Below, piece after piece: positions 55,694 through 64,000 of a stretch of DNA of 64,000 nucleotides. The position numbers were made by a program, and so were the translations under genes. Source of the DNA: Hygrocybe punicea (Eukaryota; Basidiomycota; Agaricomycetes; Agaricales; Hygrophoraceae); assembly GCA_963556145.1 (NCBI GenBank), contig OY744462.1:744001-808000 (forward strand), given 5' to 3'. Each line of letters starts with the position of its first letter. Position 1 is the first letter of the stretch. The notes beneath the pieces were generated by a model. The model had not been told where the DNA came from, did no database searches, and saw only the letters and a list, made by a program, of their open reading frames with translations.

Positions 55694-56502
55694 GATGACA
55701 GAGGTAGGGGGAGAGGCAGGCGGGGGAGATGGCAGGGCAGGGGCACGACAGGATGAGGGCAGGGAGATGGCGGGGGCACGATAGGATGGGAGGGCAACGA
55801 GGGAGTGGGCGATGAGGTGTGATGGCGTGGGCAGGGGGAGATGATGTGAGGGTGGGGAGATGGCATGGGCGACGAGAGCGGGCGATGAGAGCGTGGCGTG
55901 GGCGACGAGGGCGTGGCGTGGACGACGAGGGCGTGGCGTGGGCGACGAGGTGTGGCATGGGTGTGGGAGATGGCGAATGTGAGGAGAGATGGCGACGAGG
56001 ACGAGGGACATTGCCGTGTGGTGGAGATCTCGTTGTTCCGTGGGGCCATCGCCATCCTCCTGTCATTTGTGATGATGACGATGGTAGCGGCCGCGGCCGT
56101 CGTCTTGTTGCCGTCCTCCCTTCATCGTCGTCCGCTCCGATCGGCCACTTTGGGGGGCAATAGCGCACATCATTGTGCGCTGTGATCCCCATTCCGCCGC
56201 CATTGTCACCGCCGTTGCCCTGCCACTGCCAGTTGGAAGTGGAGGTCGTCATCGCCATCGTCCTGCAGCTGTTCAGCGGTTGCAATGGGGTGATGGTTGG
56301 CAGCGGGTGGTGAGTGCCTGCCGCTGCCATTGTCCCCTCGTGGCCATAGTGGGGACCATTTGGCCCTCATTGTTGCCGCCGTTGGATTGATGATGGACGG
56401 TGGGTGGAAGGTGTGGTGGGCAATGGGTGGACGATCAGCCGATGGTGTCTGACGAAGTAGTCAGCGGGCGACGAGAAGTGTCAGGCGATAGAGACGTACC
56501 TT

Positions 56503-56534
56503 GGCCGGAGAGTTGGTGCACAACTCCTCCGGCC
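56503..56534 (-). repeat. Palindrome 2 copy with adjacent splice donor (element XI)
   Basis: GGCCGGAGAGTTG and CAACTCCTCCGGCC flank GTGCA. On the minus strand it continues into CCAAG|GTACGT, a CGCTGAC branch word and CGTCAG. Confidence 0.7.
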
Positions 56535-57233
56535 TCGCTGATGGTCACCGTCATTTCCATTGTCGTTGTCGCCGTTGCTGTCATTGTCGTTATTGTCGCT
56601 GTCATTGTCGTTGTTGTCGTTGTCCCTTCGTCGTCGTGTTGTTTGTTGTCGTTGTGATTTGTGACTGAACCCCTCAATCTGGAAACCCGCCGAAGTGAGT
56701 GAGAGGATGGGTGGGCGATGAGCGTGCCCGATAACGTGCATGTGGGCAGTGAGTGGGCAGCGAGTGGGCGACGGGTGGGCGATAGGAGCGTACAATCACT
56801 TTAGTCCAGACGGAATCTTAAATTTTGACAACTACCAAAATGGTACATTTTGATATCCATTAAATTAAATATTCTCATCCTGTCAAAATTATAAGTTTCA
56901 GCTTGTCTTGAGGTGATGCCTAAATTTGGACTAGCAAACCTGTGTAAACTCGAATCTAAATTATACTTTCCCTCTACAATTTAGCACTGATAATTATTTT
57001 GATTGCAGGAGTGATTTAAAGGCAAGAGAAAATAATTGATTTGGACATTTATTTATTCATGACTTAAATTCAATATTTAGACTTGGCCTAAATTAAAATC
57101 TAAAGATTATATTTTTCTGCTAACTTTAGAAATAACTTTAGATCCCGACTAAATGTTGAAAGTCCTGATGTGTAAAGCGGTAAGGTGGGCACAACAGGTG
57201 CGGACGTTCCCAAAGACCTCACAATCACACGGT

Positions 57234-57762
57234 CTATCGTTGTAAGGATAGTTGCGATAGAGGAAATCTAATTTGAAAATATTCACGGGCAATGAGTTTA
57301 GATATTGGAATAAGCAATTGCTCCGGACATTCTAGATGGAGAAGGATTTGCAAGTTTCGGAGGTCCGAGCATGCGATCTCCATAGATGCTTGGGCTGTCG
57401 GGAAGGTCACGAGATGAGTGAGATGAGGCAGGCATACTGGTGGCAAGTAAGCTCAGGCGAATAGGGAAGCATAGGAGAGTCCCGGAAACAATCAAGGAGT
57501 GCCTGAAGCATCGCTCACATTACTTTGGATCTTGCAAAGAATTGTGAATGCTTTTACACCAGGGGAATTTGAGAGGACCGGTTAGGATAGCAGGGGCTTT
57601 CATAGGGATAGCAATAACCGATATGTTAGTTACAACGGAAAACATGAAGATGACTAACCAACAAAGTAGAAGAACATGGTATAAGACAGTGCTGGGTGAA
57701 CGATAGAGAAAGGTCGTTGCTCTGACCTTTTGGCAAATGGTAAGTGAGCTTGAAGTATACAC
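57234..57762 (-). CDS. Possible membrane-protein exons
   Basis: A frame at 57762-57520 contains a hydrophobic helix (VLLLCWLVIFMFSVVTNISV). A second at about 57446-57234 looks coding (MEIACSDLRNLQILLHLECP). I do not recognise the protein. Together with the frame at 54470-54806 they may belong to one gene interrupted by element XI. Confidence 0.3.
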
Positions 57763-57784
57763 TTTCGAACAAAGGATGTCATGT

Positions 57785-59154
57785 TAAAAGTTATGCATGG
57801 TATGACGGGAGTGTAGTCGATGTATCCCGCCTTTCCAAATTGACCAACCTTGGCTGATCCAACAGAAGTAGATTGTTGAGGGAACTAGCGAGCGCATGTC
57901 TGTCACTTGGGCTTAAATTTGCAACACTACCCAAAATGGTCCATATGTCAGGGCTGCTACCCTGGATTTCATCCATTGGATGCCAAGTCAGAGACGTAGG
58001 TGTGTGAACATTTGATCGCGGTAAAACATCAGCCAAGGCATTCAAGGACGTGATGAGCTGCTGCCGTTCGCTGGCAGTCAGTTGAGTGTGTGATAGAGTG
58101 TCCACAATTGCCGCGAGGTCAGAGTGTGAAGTCGCAGCGTTACTTCTTGACGGCTCGGGGAGGCGAGATCCCAAGATAGTTGGGGATGGTTTTGGGGGCT
58201 ACCGATGTCATTCTATCTTGTTGCAATTGTTCTCCTAGAAGAGCGCTTGACATCCGCTCAACAGAAAGGGCAGAGAACATTGCTCACCGGAAATGCCCTG
58301 TCCGTGAGGGGCCGGAACAGCAATTTGATCAATATCAGGTGTCAAACCCGGCACACGTTTAGGAACAAGAAGTTTTCTCGCTGTGTTTGCAAGGGATGGT
58401 GTGGATATTGTTGGTGTGTCCAGGTTGAGGGAAGTGGTTGCCGATGCAACCGCCAAATCTGGGCTGTGAGAATGGAATGAATAATTTTCATGAATCAGGC
58501 ATGAATCAAGTGAAGCTACCGTACTTGGTAGTAGTCGTGGGTTACGAGGTAGTAGGAAAATCGTAGGTAGGTCTAGAAAAACGTTATGTTGAGAGACAAC
58601 ACCGATATAGTACAGGCGTACTGATCTGTGACCACGCCAGACCAACCAGAGGCATAACTTGTCGTGGCTTGAGTGTAGGAAGGAAAAGCGGTTGGATTAT
58701 ATGACAAGTATGTATATGATGTCGTTACATTGACCAAGCACGACGAGGACGACCCAGGTTGAACTGTGTATGTTTCATAGTACCAGCTGGATGCACCAAA
58801 GATGTGACCCGCTGGAATGTTCCATATCCACGTAAAGTAGCCAATTCCAGGCGGGAAATTAATGAATAAGAACGTAGCGAGGTCGTCCGGTGTGTAGAAC
58901 CATAACCCAATGCCTGGGAACAGAGAAGAGGAGACATTGTAGTAAATGAGAACTGGCTCGCATTGTGTGACTAATATCGGTGCCATAATATCATATCCGT
59001 CAGGAGGATGGCCCAGTTGGTGTCCTTGCGTCGGCCGCACTGGCTGCGCTGCGCTACGATAATCGTGACTGCGACGACGAGCACTGGCAGAATCATGGTC
59101 AATATATGGGGAAACCCTCCTTGCAATTGGAAGCGAATCCACAGCATATAACAT
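57785..59154 (-). pseudogene. Host gene copy B (inverted relative to copy A), with an internal deletion
   Basis: Copy B reads continuously where copy A is split: APILVTQCEPVLIYYNVSSS through IGYFTWIWNIPAGHIFGASS to VNVTTSYTYLSYNPTAFPSY, then the intron-like segments and the tail DTLSHTQLTASERQQLITSL to the stop near 57791. A likely signal peptide lies upstream (MILPVLVVAVTIIVAQ, about 59095) in another frame, so an intron or frameshift must join it. Compared with copy A, 143 bp are missing at CCACACCAT|CCCTT (copy A 48061-48203). That removes the linker and the membrane helix and shifts the frame. Confidence 0.72.
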
Positions 59155-59289
59155 AAACGCATATAAACCTAGCCATATGTCGGAGATGGAACCCCTTCAA
59201 CCCAATAAGGCAGTGTTGGACAGTCATGACCTTATTACCACGGTCATGTCATTGACCGTATGACATGTCAGTGACCGAACATGAGTCAC

Positions 59290-59868
59290 TAGTGTTTCCA
59301 CCGCTCCGCTCAGCTCGGCTCCCGCTCCGCTTCTGTGGCTTTTGTCAAATCCGTCAAGCCAAGCCACGTTGAGCCGCTTGAAACCGCTCAAGCCACAGCT
59401 TTCAGCCACATTTCAAGATTTTATGCAGGAACCCTTCAAAGGCTCATAGAATATAGTTTAACTAGGTTCCTTATAACTATTAGTGGCTTTCCAGCTTATT
59501 TTAAACCAGCCTGCCTGCAGTTATAAGGTGTGCACTGTTGCTGAGGCTGATTCCCCAGATGAGTTCATAGATCTGTCACACCTGTGACCATTTGTGATCC
59601 TGTCACCGTTTCTTGCTCAGGTGTCCTGCGAGCCCAATCATGCTTATATAGTGCTAGAAATTTTATCTATACAATGCCCAAAGTCTATGTATGAGATTTA
59701 CAACATGTCCACACACGAACACAAGTTCAGAGTAGTGTTTCCTTTTTCCATTGGCTCGAGCTGTGGCTAGCAGCTCCAAGCAGGCTGCTAAAAAGTTGGC
59801 TCAGCTCCGCTCAATTTCAGCTCAGCTCCATCAGCTAGCCGCTTTCGAGCCAAGCAGCGGCAACACTA
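59290..59868. mobile_element. hAT-type MITE IX with GCTCCGCT subterminal words
   Basis: The ends TAGTGTTTCCACCGCT and, inverted, TAGTGTTGCCGCTG match the family. AACATGAC follows the right end and AACATGAG precedes the left end four bases off, so the duplication is probable but imperfect. Subterminal words are GCTCCGCTCAGCTC and AGCCACAGC. There is no palindrome cassette. Confidence 0.75.
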
Positions 59869-60255
59869 AACATGACCGGCTACACAAGGTCATGACTCTT
59901 GCCTAATATAGATATGTCCCAAAGGTCTGGTGGCCACCGGTTTACGTTTACCAATGACATAAGCATGTTCTCACGCTTGCGCAAATAGGCCGGTTACCTT
60001 GAGACTTCAACTCTGTATATTGAGGATTTCACTGTAAATGCAAATGCAATCACCTGGGAGTGGGACACAAACAAGAATTGCTTTGGGTGGGCAAAGCTTT
60101 CTGTGGCTTAAAAATGGAAGGAACGGCTTCCCCTAAGGAACAATTACAATAAATTCTTCAACACTCATCCTTCAGAAGCTTTAACTCTCGAATGCCATAT
60201 GTATTCATTATACGATACTTAAGAGGAAGAAATTTGCTAGTTAGGCATGTTTTTC
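59869..60255. other. Short gene-free stretch
   Basis: It lies between MITE IX and the Crypton 3' end. GGTCATG words on both sides of MITE IX suggest that it landed in another small inverted-repeat element, but I cannot define that element's ends. Confidence 0.35.
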
Positions 60256-63125
60256 TTAAGTGTATGCTCCAGCGGCGGCCATTACATCCTGCCACCCTGT
60301 CCCATTTTTCTTTTGTAAGTATTCACAGAACTTCCGAGCAGAAAAGTTGGGCTCATACTTCTCACGCAGGAAGCGGAGAGCAAGCTTGGTGTCCCAGCAG
60401 TGTCGGCTTGACAGCTCCTGGACCAGCTGTATCACCTTCTTGCGGCGGGCATGAGGTGTCTTCAGGTTGGGAAGATTCCGCCTCCATTTTGCTCCCCACC
60501 GCTCCTCGAGCTGGCGTGTCAAGAGATAGCCATCGACGCCATTGGTCCACTCCTCCCAGATTGTGGAAATGCTCGTGACCTTGGGATATATGTAGTGTGG
60601 TAGCCAGTCCTCTGCCTGCCACTCCCAGCTGTGTTTGCGCAGGGAGGACTCCGGGTAGGCTTTGACGAGATCATTCCACCTAGTATGTTGCAAATCAGCA
60701 ATGTGGTCATTGCTGAAAGGTGGCATGGGTGAGAGAGGCATGGGGGGTGAGGAGCAGCCAGCTGGGGCCTGTTGAGGGGCGCTGAGGGGTGGAGCAGCTA
60801 GAGCTGAGGGTAGCAGGGGAGAGATGTTGAGTCCATATGGTGAGTTTGTGATGTTGATTGTTAACATAGGCAATTGGCCTGGAGGCAGCGGTGGAGGTGG
60901 TGGGTTGGTGATGGCAGCCGGCAAGCTTTGTGGTGGTTCGGCTGAAGCCTGCAACACCGGAGGGGAGAGGACTGAAGCATTTGTTAATAAACCGCTGGCA
61001 GACGAGGCCCAAAGTGAAGTGTCAGCTCACTGGTTTTTCCTGCATGATGTCGTGACTTCTTTGAACTCATTTGCATATCAAGCAATGCCTTGATTGCTTC
61101 AACAGACCGGGTCAAGGATTCCAGCTGCATGGCAAACTGGGCTGAAGCACGCTGTTGCTCCAGTGTGGCACCTTGGACAAGGCCTCGAAAGGTATGGGCA
61201 TACTTGTCAGGCAGGTTCTCCAAAGCAACACGAGCACTTTCCTCAGCACTTGTGATGACTGCGCTGGAGCTGTGCGCGAAGGAAACGAAGGTAGGGTTGT
61301 TGAACAGTGCATATTGTAAGATAGGTGCTGTTGGATATGACAATGACAGGATAGCCATGTCCTGCAAGATGACTCGACGGAACCACAGGAGTAAGCTGAG
61401 GAAATTTTTAAGAGTGTAGTCTCGGGCACTCTGGTTTGCAACAGACTGAGCCTCCAGGGCAGCTTGCTCCTGCTCAACCCATGGAAAGATCTCCTTCGTG
61501 AGAGTTTCGGGGGGTTCTGGTTGGCAGCCGACATGTCAGTACCCAGAAGCTTAGCAAGCCAATGAAATAACTCACCGAGAGCATCACGAAGGAGGCGGAA
61601 GGACTCAGGCTTGCGTGCATTGAACATAGCCGCACCAAGCATCACATCAACAGGTAGGGCTCGATCATAGCATGGGCGGAAGGACCCTGTGCTATCACTC
61701 CATCCGCCAAGTGCTTTGGTGCCATCAATGCTGGCACCATGCACACGGGCAGTCTGCGCCGAAAAGGGACAGGTAGCATGTGTGGATTTTGAGATGGAGA
61801 TACCAATGGCAGTGTGGATGGTGTTGACACGGTCACGATGGTCTGTGAAGGACAGTAAATCATGTGTCACTGCATCATTTAAACAAGCACTCACTCTCAT
61901 AGGTCAAGCGGGACGATGGAGACTTTCGCGTGGGCCAAAAGACGTGGTACTGATACCACAAGCGCTCCCCATATTGCCCACACTGGGGCACATCAAATTT
62001 TGGGGCAAATTCGGGAACAGGTTTGCAAAGAACATGAAAATGCATGAAGAAGAGGAGCGCCAATGCGCCAACCCCACAGAGCTCAGTTACACGGTGACGG
62101 AGGGCACCGTGCTCATCTACTCGCCCGGTTTGGTTGTGCTTTGCATTATCGGCCAGTGCCGCCAAAGCCTGAGTGAACATGACGGGGTCATCTTCTCAGC
62201 TGGAAGAGAATACAGAGGTGAGACTCACCAGGACACAGCAACCAGGTGCAATTTCATCAAACAGGATGCTGGTCTGGAAAAGGTCTGACCAGAGCAGCAT
62301 CCGGGCACTCTCACCCTGAAACGCTGTCTGACTTGATAGCAGCATCATCACACGGTCCCAGGTAGCAATGAATAGGTGCTTGGCACTACTGGCTTTGCTG
62401 GTAAGGCACCAGATTGAGCAGTTTTTGAGCTCATCGATAGTGTACGTGTCTGCAAGTGCACGCACGTCAGTGACCGAAATCCTTGTGAGTCCAAGAGCAC
62501 GAACCAGACGAGCTCCCTGCTGCCTTGAGGATCTGAGCCTCATCAGCACGCTTGGGCTCATTGTGCTGCACAGCCTTCTCAAATGCTGTGATGCGACTGT
62601 CTGTGCGCAAGCTGATCTGAGCCAATTCGTCACTCTTGAATTCATGCTGATAATGAAACCGATGGAATTTGATTGCCGACATGACTCCCTTGATGTGCGA
62701 TACACCAACCGAGGAACCGGCAATTGTCTCATCGCTGCCACGCTTTTGCTGGGTGGCAAAAAAAATTCAGTCCTAGCACAAGTGTGGTGGGTGCATGCCT
62801 ACTTTTGCTCGTGTGGATTCATGTTGGAGGAAGAGTGTGACTTTTGTAGCTGTGACAGGAAAAGCGGGTATAGGGACTCGCGTGGAGTCCTCAGCAGCAA
62901 TCTCCGCTTGCGTATGCTCCCACCAATCCTGGTAGCTTTTGAGGTGTCTATCATAGGTCTTCTTCGTCTGTTTTCCATTCTGCTCCTGCTGAACCATCTC
63001 GAGGCGCAGGCGGTGAGAATCATTCTCAAGGATGTCCATTGACCGCTGTGTGCGTGGTGAGATGTTGGAAGCGAGACATGCCACCGCTTCATGATGTGAT
63101 TGGGCAGGTCTCAGTGTACTGGTCT
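60256..63125 (-). pseudogene. Crypton-type tyrosine recombinase with GCR1_C DNA-binding domain
   Basis: The segments read in order on the minus strand. The N-terminal helical domain starts at about 63090 (QTKKTYDRHLKSYQDWW, FPVTATKVTLFLQHEST). The recombinase follows with AFQGESARMLLWSDLF (first Arg region), LCGVGALALLFFMHFHVL, KSTHATCPFSAQTAR and FRPCYDRALP, where Tyr is the likely nucleophile. In the HxxR motif the Arg is Cys (HATC). A frameshift lies at a six-C run (61509-61514). The C-terminus (about 60700-60256) has the GCR1_C pattern WEEWTNGVDGYLLTRQLEER with GAKWRR and ARRKKVIQLV. Cryptons move as circles by site-specific recombination. The 5' end is cut off by the hAT-type element at 63126. 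Confidence 0.87.
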
Positions 63126-63821
63126 TAGTGTATTGCACGGGTACATGAACCCGTGCGGGTTTTTCCTACAGGTAGGCCCAGGTACGGGTACGGGTAGCCA
63201 CATCGGGACCCGTGACAAACCCGTACCCGTGCCGCCGGGTACGGGTTTTCACGGGTTAGCTCACAGGTACTGTCACGGTCCCGTGACATATGATTTCCTT
63301 CAACAACAATGACACGGCAACGGGTGTGGGTGCCAGGGCACCCCAGGTAAGCATTCTATTTATTTATTCATTTATTCTACTAACTACTTAAATACTTTTA
63401 GGTTTTTTTCCCGCACCCTCGCGCCAAACGAACGCAAACACGGCAACAGCAACAAGCAGATGGGACGCAGCCGAGAACGGGGACAACCCAGGCCGACCAT
63501 GACAGCAAGAACGAGGATGACGGGAATGAGGACGACGGGGTAAACGAAGACAAGAATGATGACGAACGCAACGATGGCAAGAACGGGAAGACGACGACAA
63601 AGCGGGAACGGCAACTACAACAATGGGAAGATGACAACAGGGGAACGGGACAATGAGGACAACGGAGACCGGGACAAGAAGGACGACGGCAACGGGGACG
63701 ACGACAGCAACGGGGATGATGACAATGGCAACGACGAGGACAGCGAGCACGGGAATGGGGACGGGGGCAACGGATGACGGAAATGAGGCGGACGCCCATG
63801 GGACGTCCCCAGCCCCATCCA

Positions 63822-63875
63822 ACCTTGCAAAAACACGGAGCGTGTCAATTGACGTGCCCCCGTTGTTCGCGAGGT
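63822..63875. repeat. Palindrome 1 copy (element B, first)
   Basis: Arms ACCTTGCAAA and TTCGCGAGGT; core CGTGTCAATTGACGTG. Confidence 0.8.
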
Positions 63876-63920
63876 AGTGAGCATGCGCGGACGCCCATGG
63901 AAACTCCCCAGCCCCATCCA

Positions 63921-63976
63921 ACCTCGTGAAAACAAATGGAGCGCGTCAATTGACGCGCCCCCGTTGTTCGCGAGGT
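63921..63976. repeat. Palindrome 1 copy (element B, second)
   Basis: Arms ACCTCGTGAA and TTCGCGAGGT; core GCGCGTCAATTGACGCGC is an 18-bp perfect palindrome, the best in the window. The unit repeats the first copy with about 45 bp of shared flank. Confidence 0.85.
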
Positions 63977-64000
63977 ACTTAGGATGGAATGTGGTGGGTA

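Larger units (their letters stand above)
55033..57173. mobile_element. Element XI with terminal inverted repeats of about 300 bp
   Basis: ACACATCAGGACTTTC begins an AT-rich arm (55033 to about 55330) that returns inverted at about 56870-57173. TA or no duplication flanks the ends; I cannot decide. The CATCAGG core equals that of the 34340-38630 element. The interior is GC-rich with GGGCGTGGCG repeats (55860-55960), palindrome 1, palindrome 2 with a splice donor, and TTGTCG triplets (56560-56640). There is no transposase. Confidence 0.85.
63126..64000 (+). mobile_element. hAT-type element B, right end beyond the window
   Basis: TAGTGTATTGCACGGG starts the element, and ACTGGTCT is the expected left duplication. 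Arrays of GGGTACGGGT words and a TCACGGTCCCGTGA palindrome (about 63275-63290) follow. A palindrome 2-like word (GGTGTGGGTGCCAGGGCACC) leads into CCAG|GTAAGC, with TACTAAC and TTTTAG at about 63402. GAC/AAC-rich low-complexity sequence (63480-63770) precedes two copies of palindrome 1. Confidence 0.75.

Noticed and set aside
55572..56330. 252-codon Pro/His-rich minus-strand frame
   Set aside because: It follows the GC-rich tandem words in element XI and crosses palindrome 1; similar frames exist in two other phases.
59212..59904. An outer inverted-repeat element around MITE IX (GTCATGACC words)
   Set aside because: The words face each other, but I found no matching target duplication, so the ends cannot be set.
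63388..63921. Val/Pro-rich minus-strand frame of 177 codons
   Set aside because: It arises from the GAC/AAC low-complexity block of element B and includes palindrome 1.

Overview
The window is a piece of fungal nuclear chromosome. It most likely comes from a mushroom-forming basidiomycete (Agaricomycetes), which I infer from KDZ and Crypton transposons, a Tad-like LINE, short 42-90 nt GT-AG introns with CTAAC/CTGAC branch sites, and the type of host genes present. It is dominated by transposable elements. Only two host gene types are recognisable: an ankyrin-RCC1-BTB gene (48982-53711, minus) and two broken copies, in opposite orientation, of a gene for a secreted or membrane protein of unknown function.

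Layout. 1-5100: a LINE on the minus strand with ORF1, ORF2 and RNase H, cut by the left window edge. 5100-8543: no recognisable gene, with an E-box-like palindrome cluster. 8544-10651: hAT-like non-autonomous material. 11190-11770: a minisatellite. 12290-16190: a decayed KDZ transposase with an Ulp1-like protease fragment beside it. 17393-23716: a complete LTR element without reverse transcriptase and with identical 1646-bp LTRs. 25664-48816: one host gene copy blown apart by a nested pile of elements. A Ty1/copia element (25850-38638) is itself hit by two hAT elements, a solo LTR and a 4.3-kb element with CATCAGG ends. Next to it lies a 9-kb element with CACTGCGGG ends, which contains a hAT relic, another solo LTR, a tRNA-derived SINE and a Tc1/mariner element carrying a second gene. 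48982-53711: the ankyrin-RCC1-BTB gene. 55033-57173: an element with 300-bp terminal repeats. 57785-59154: the second host gene copy, inverted. 60256-63125: a Crypton tyrosine recombinase. 63126-64000: the start of another hAT-like element.

The most unusual signal is a pair of conserved palindromes that recur in otherwise unrelated non-autonomous elements. Palindrome 1 (about 55 bp, CAATTG centre, arms ACCTCGCGAA and TTCGCGAGGT) has 13 good copies and shows compensatory changes. Palindrome 2 (about 30 bp, usually centred on TGCA, with GGTGG/CCACC arms) has about ten copies, and most are followed at once by a consensus 5' splice site and a short intron. The two lie inside elements whose terminal repeats differ, so the cassette seems to be shared between transposon families. 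I know of no described system that matches it.

Decay is widespread and mostly of C-to-T or G-to-A type (premature stops; catalytic Glu to Lys, Asp to Asn, Arg to Cys), which suggests methylation-linked deamination or a RIP-like process.
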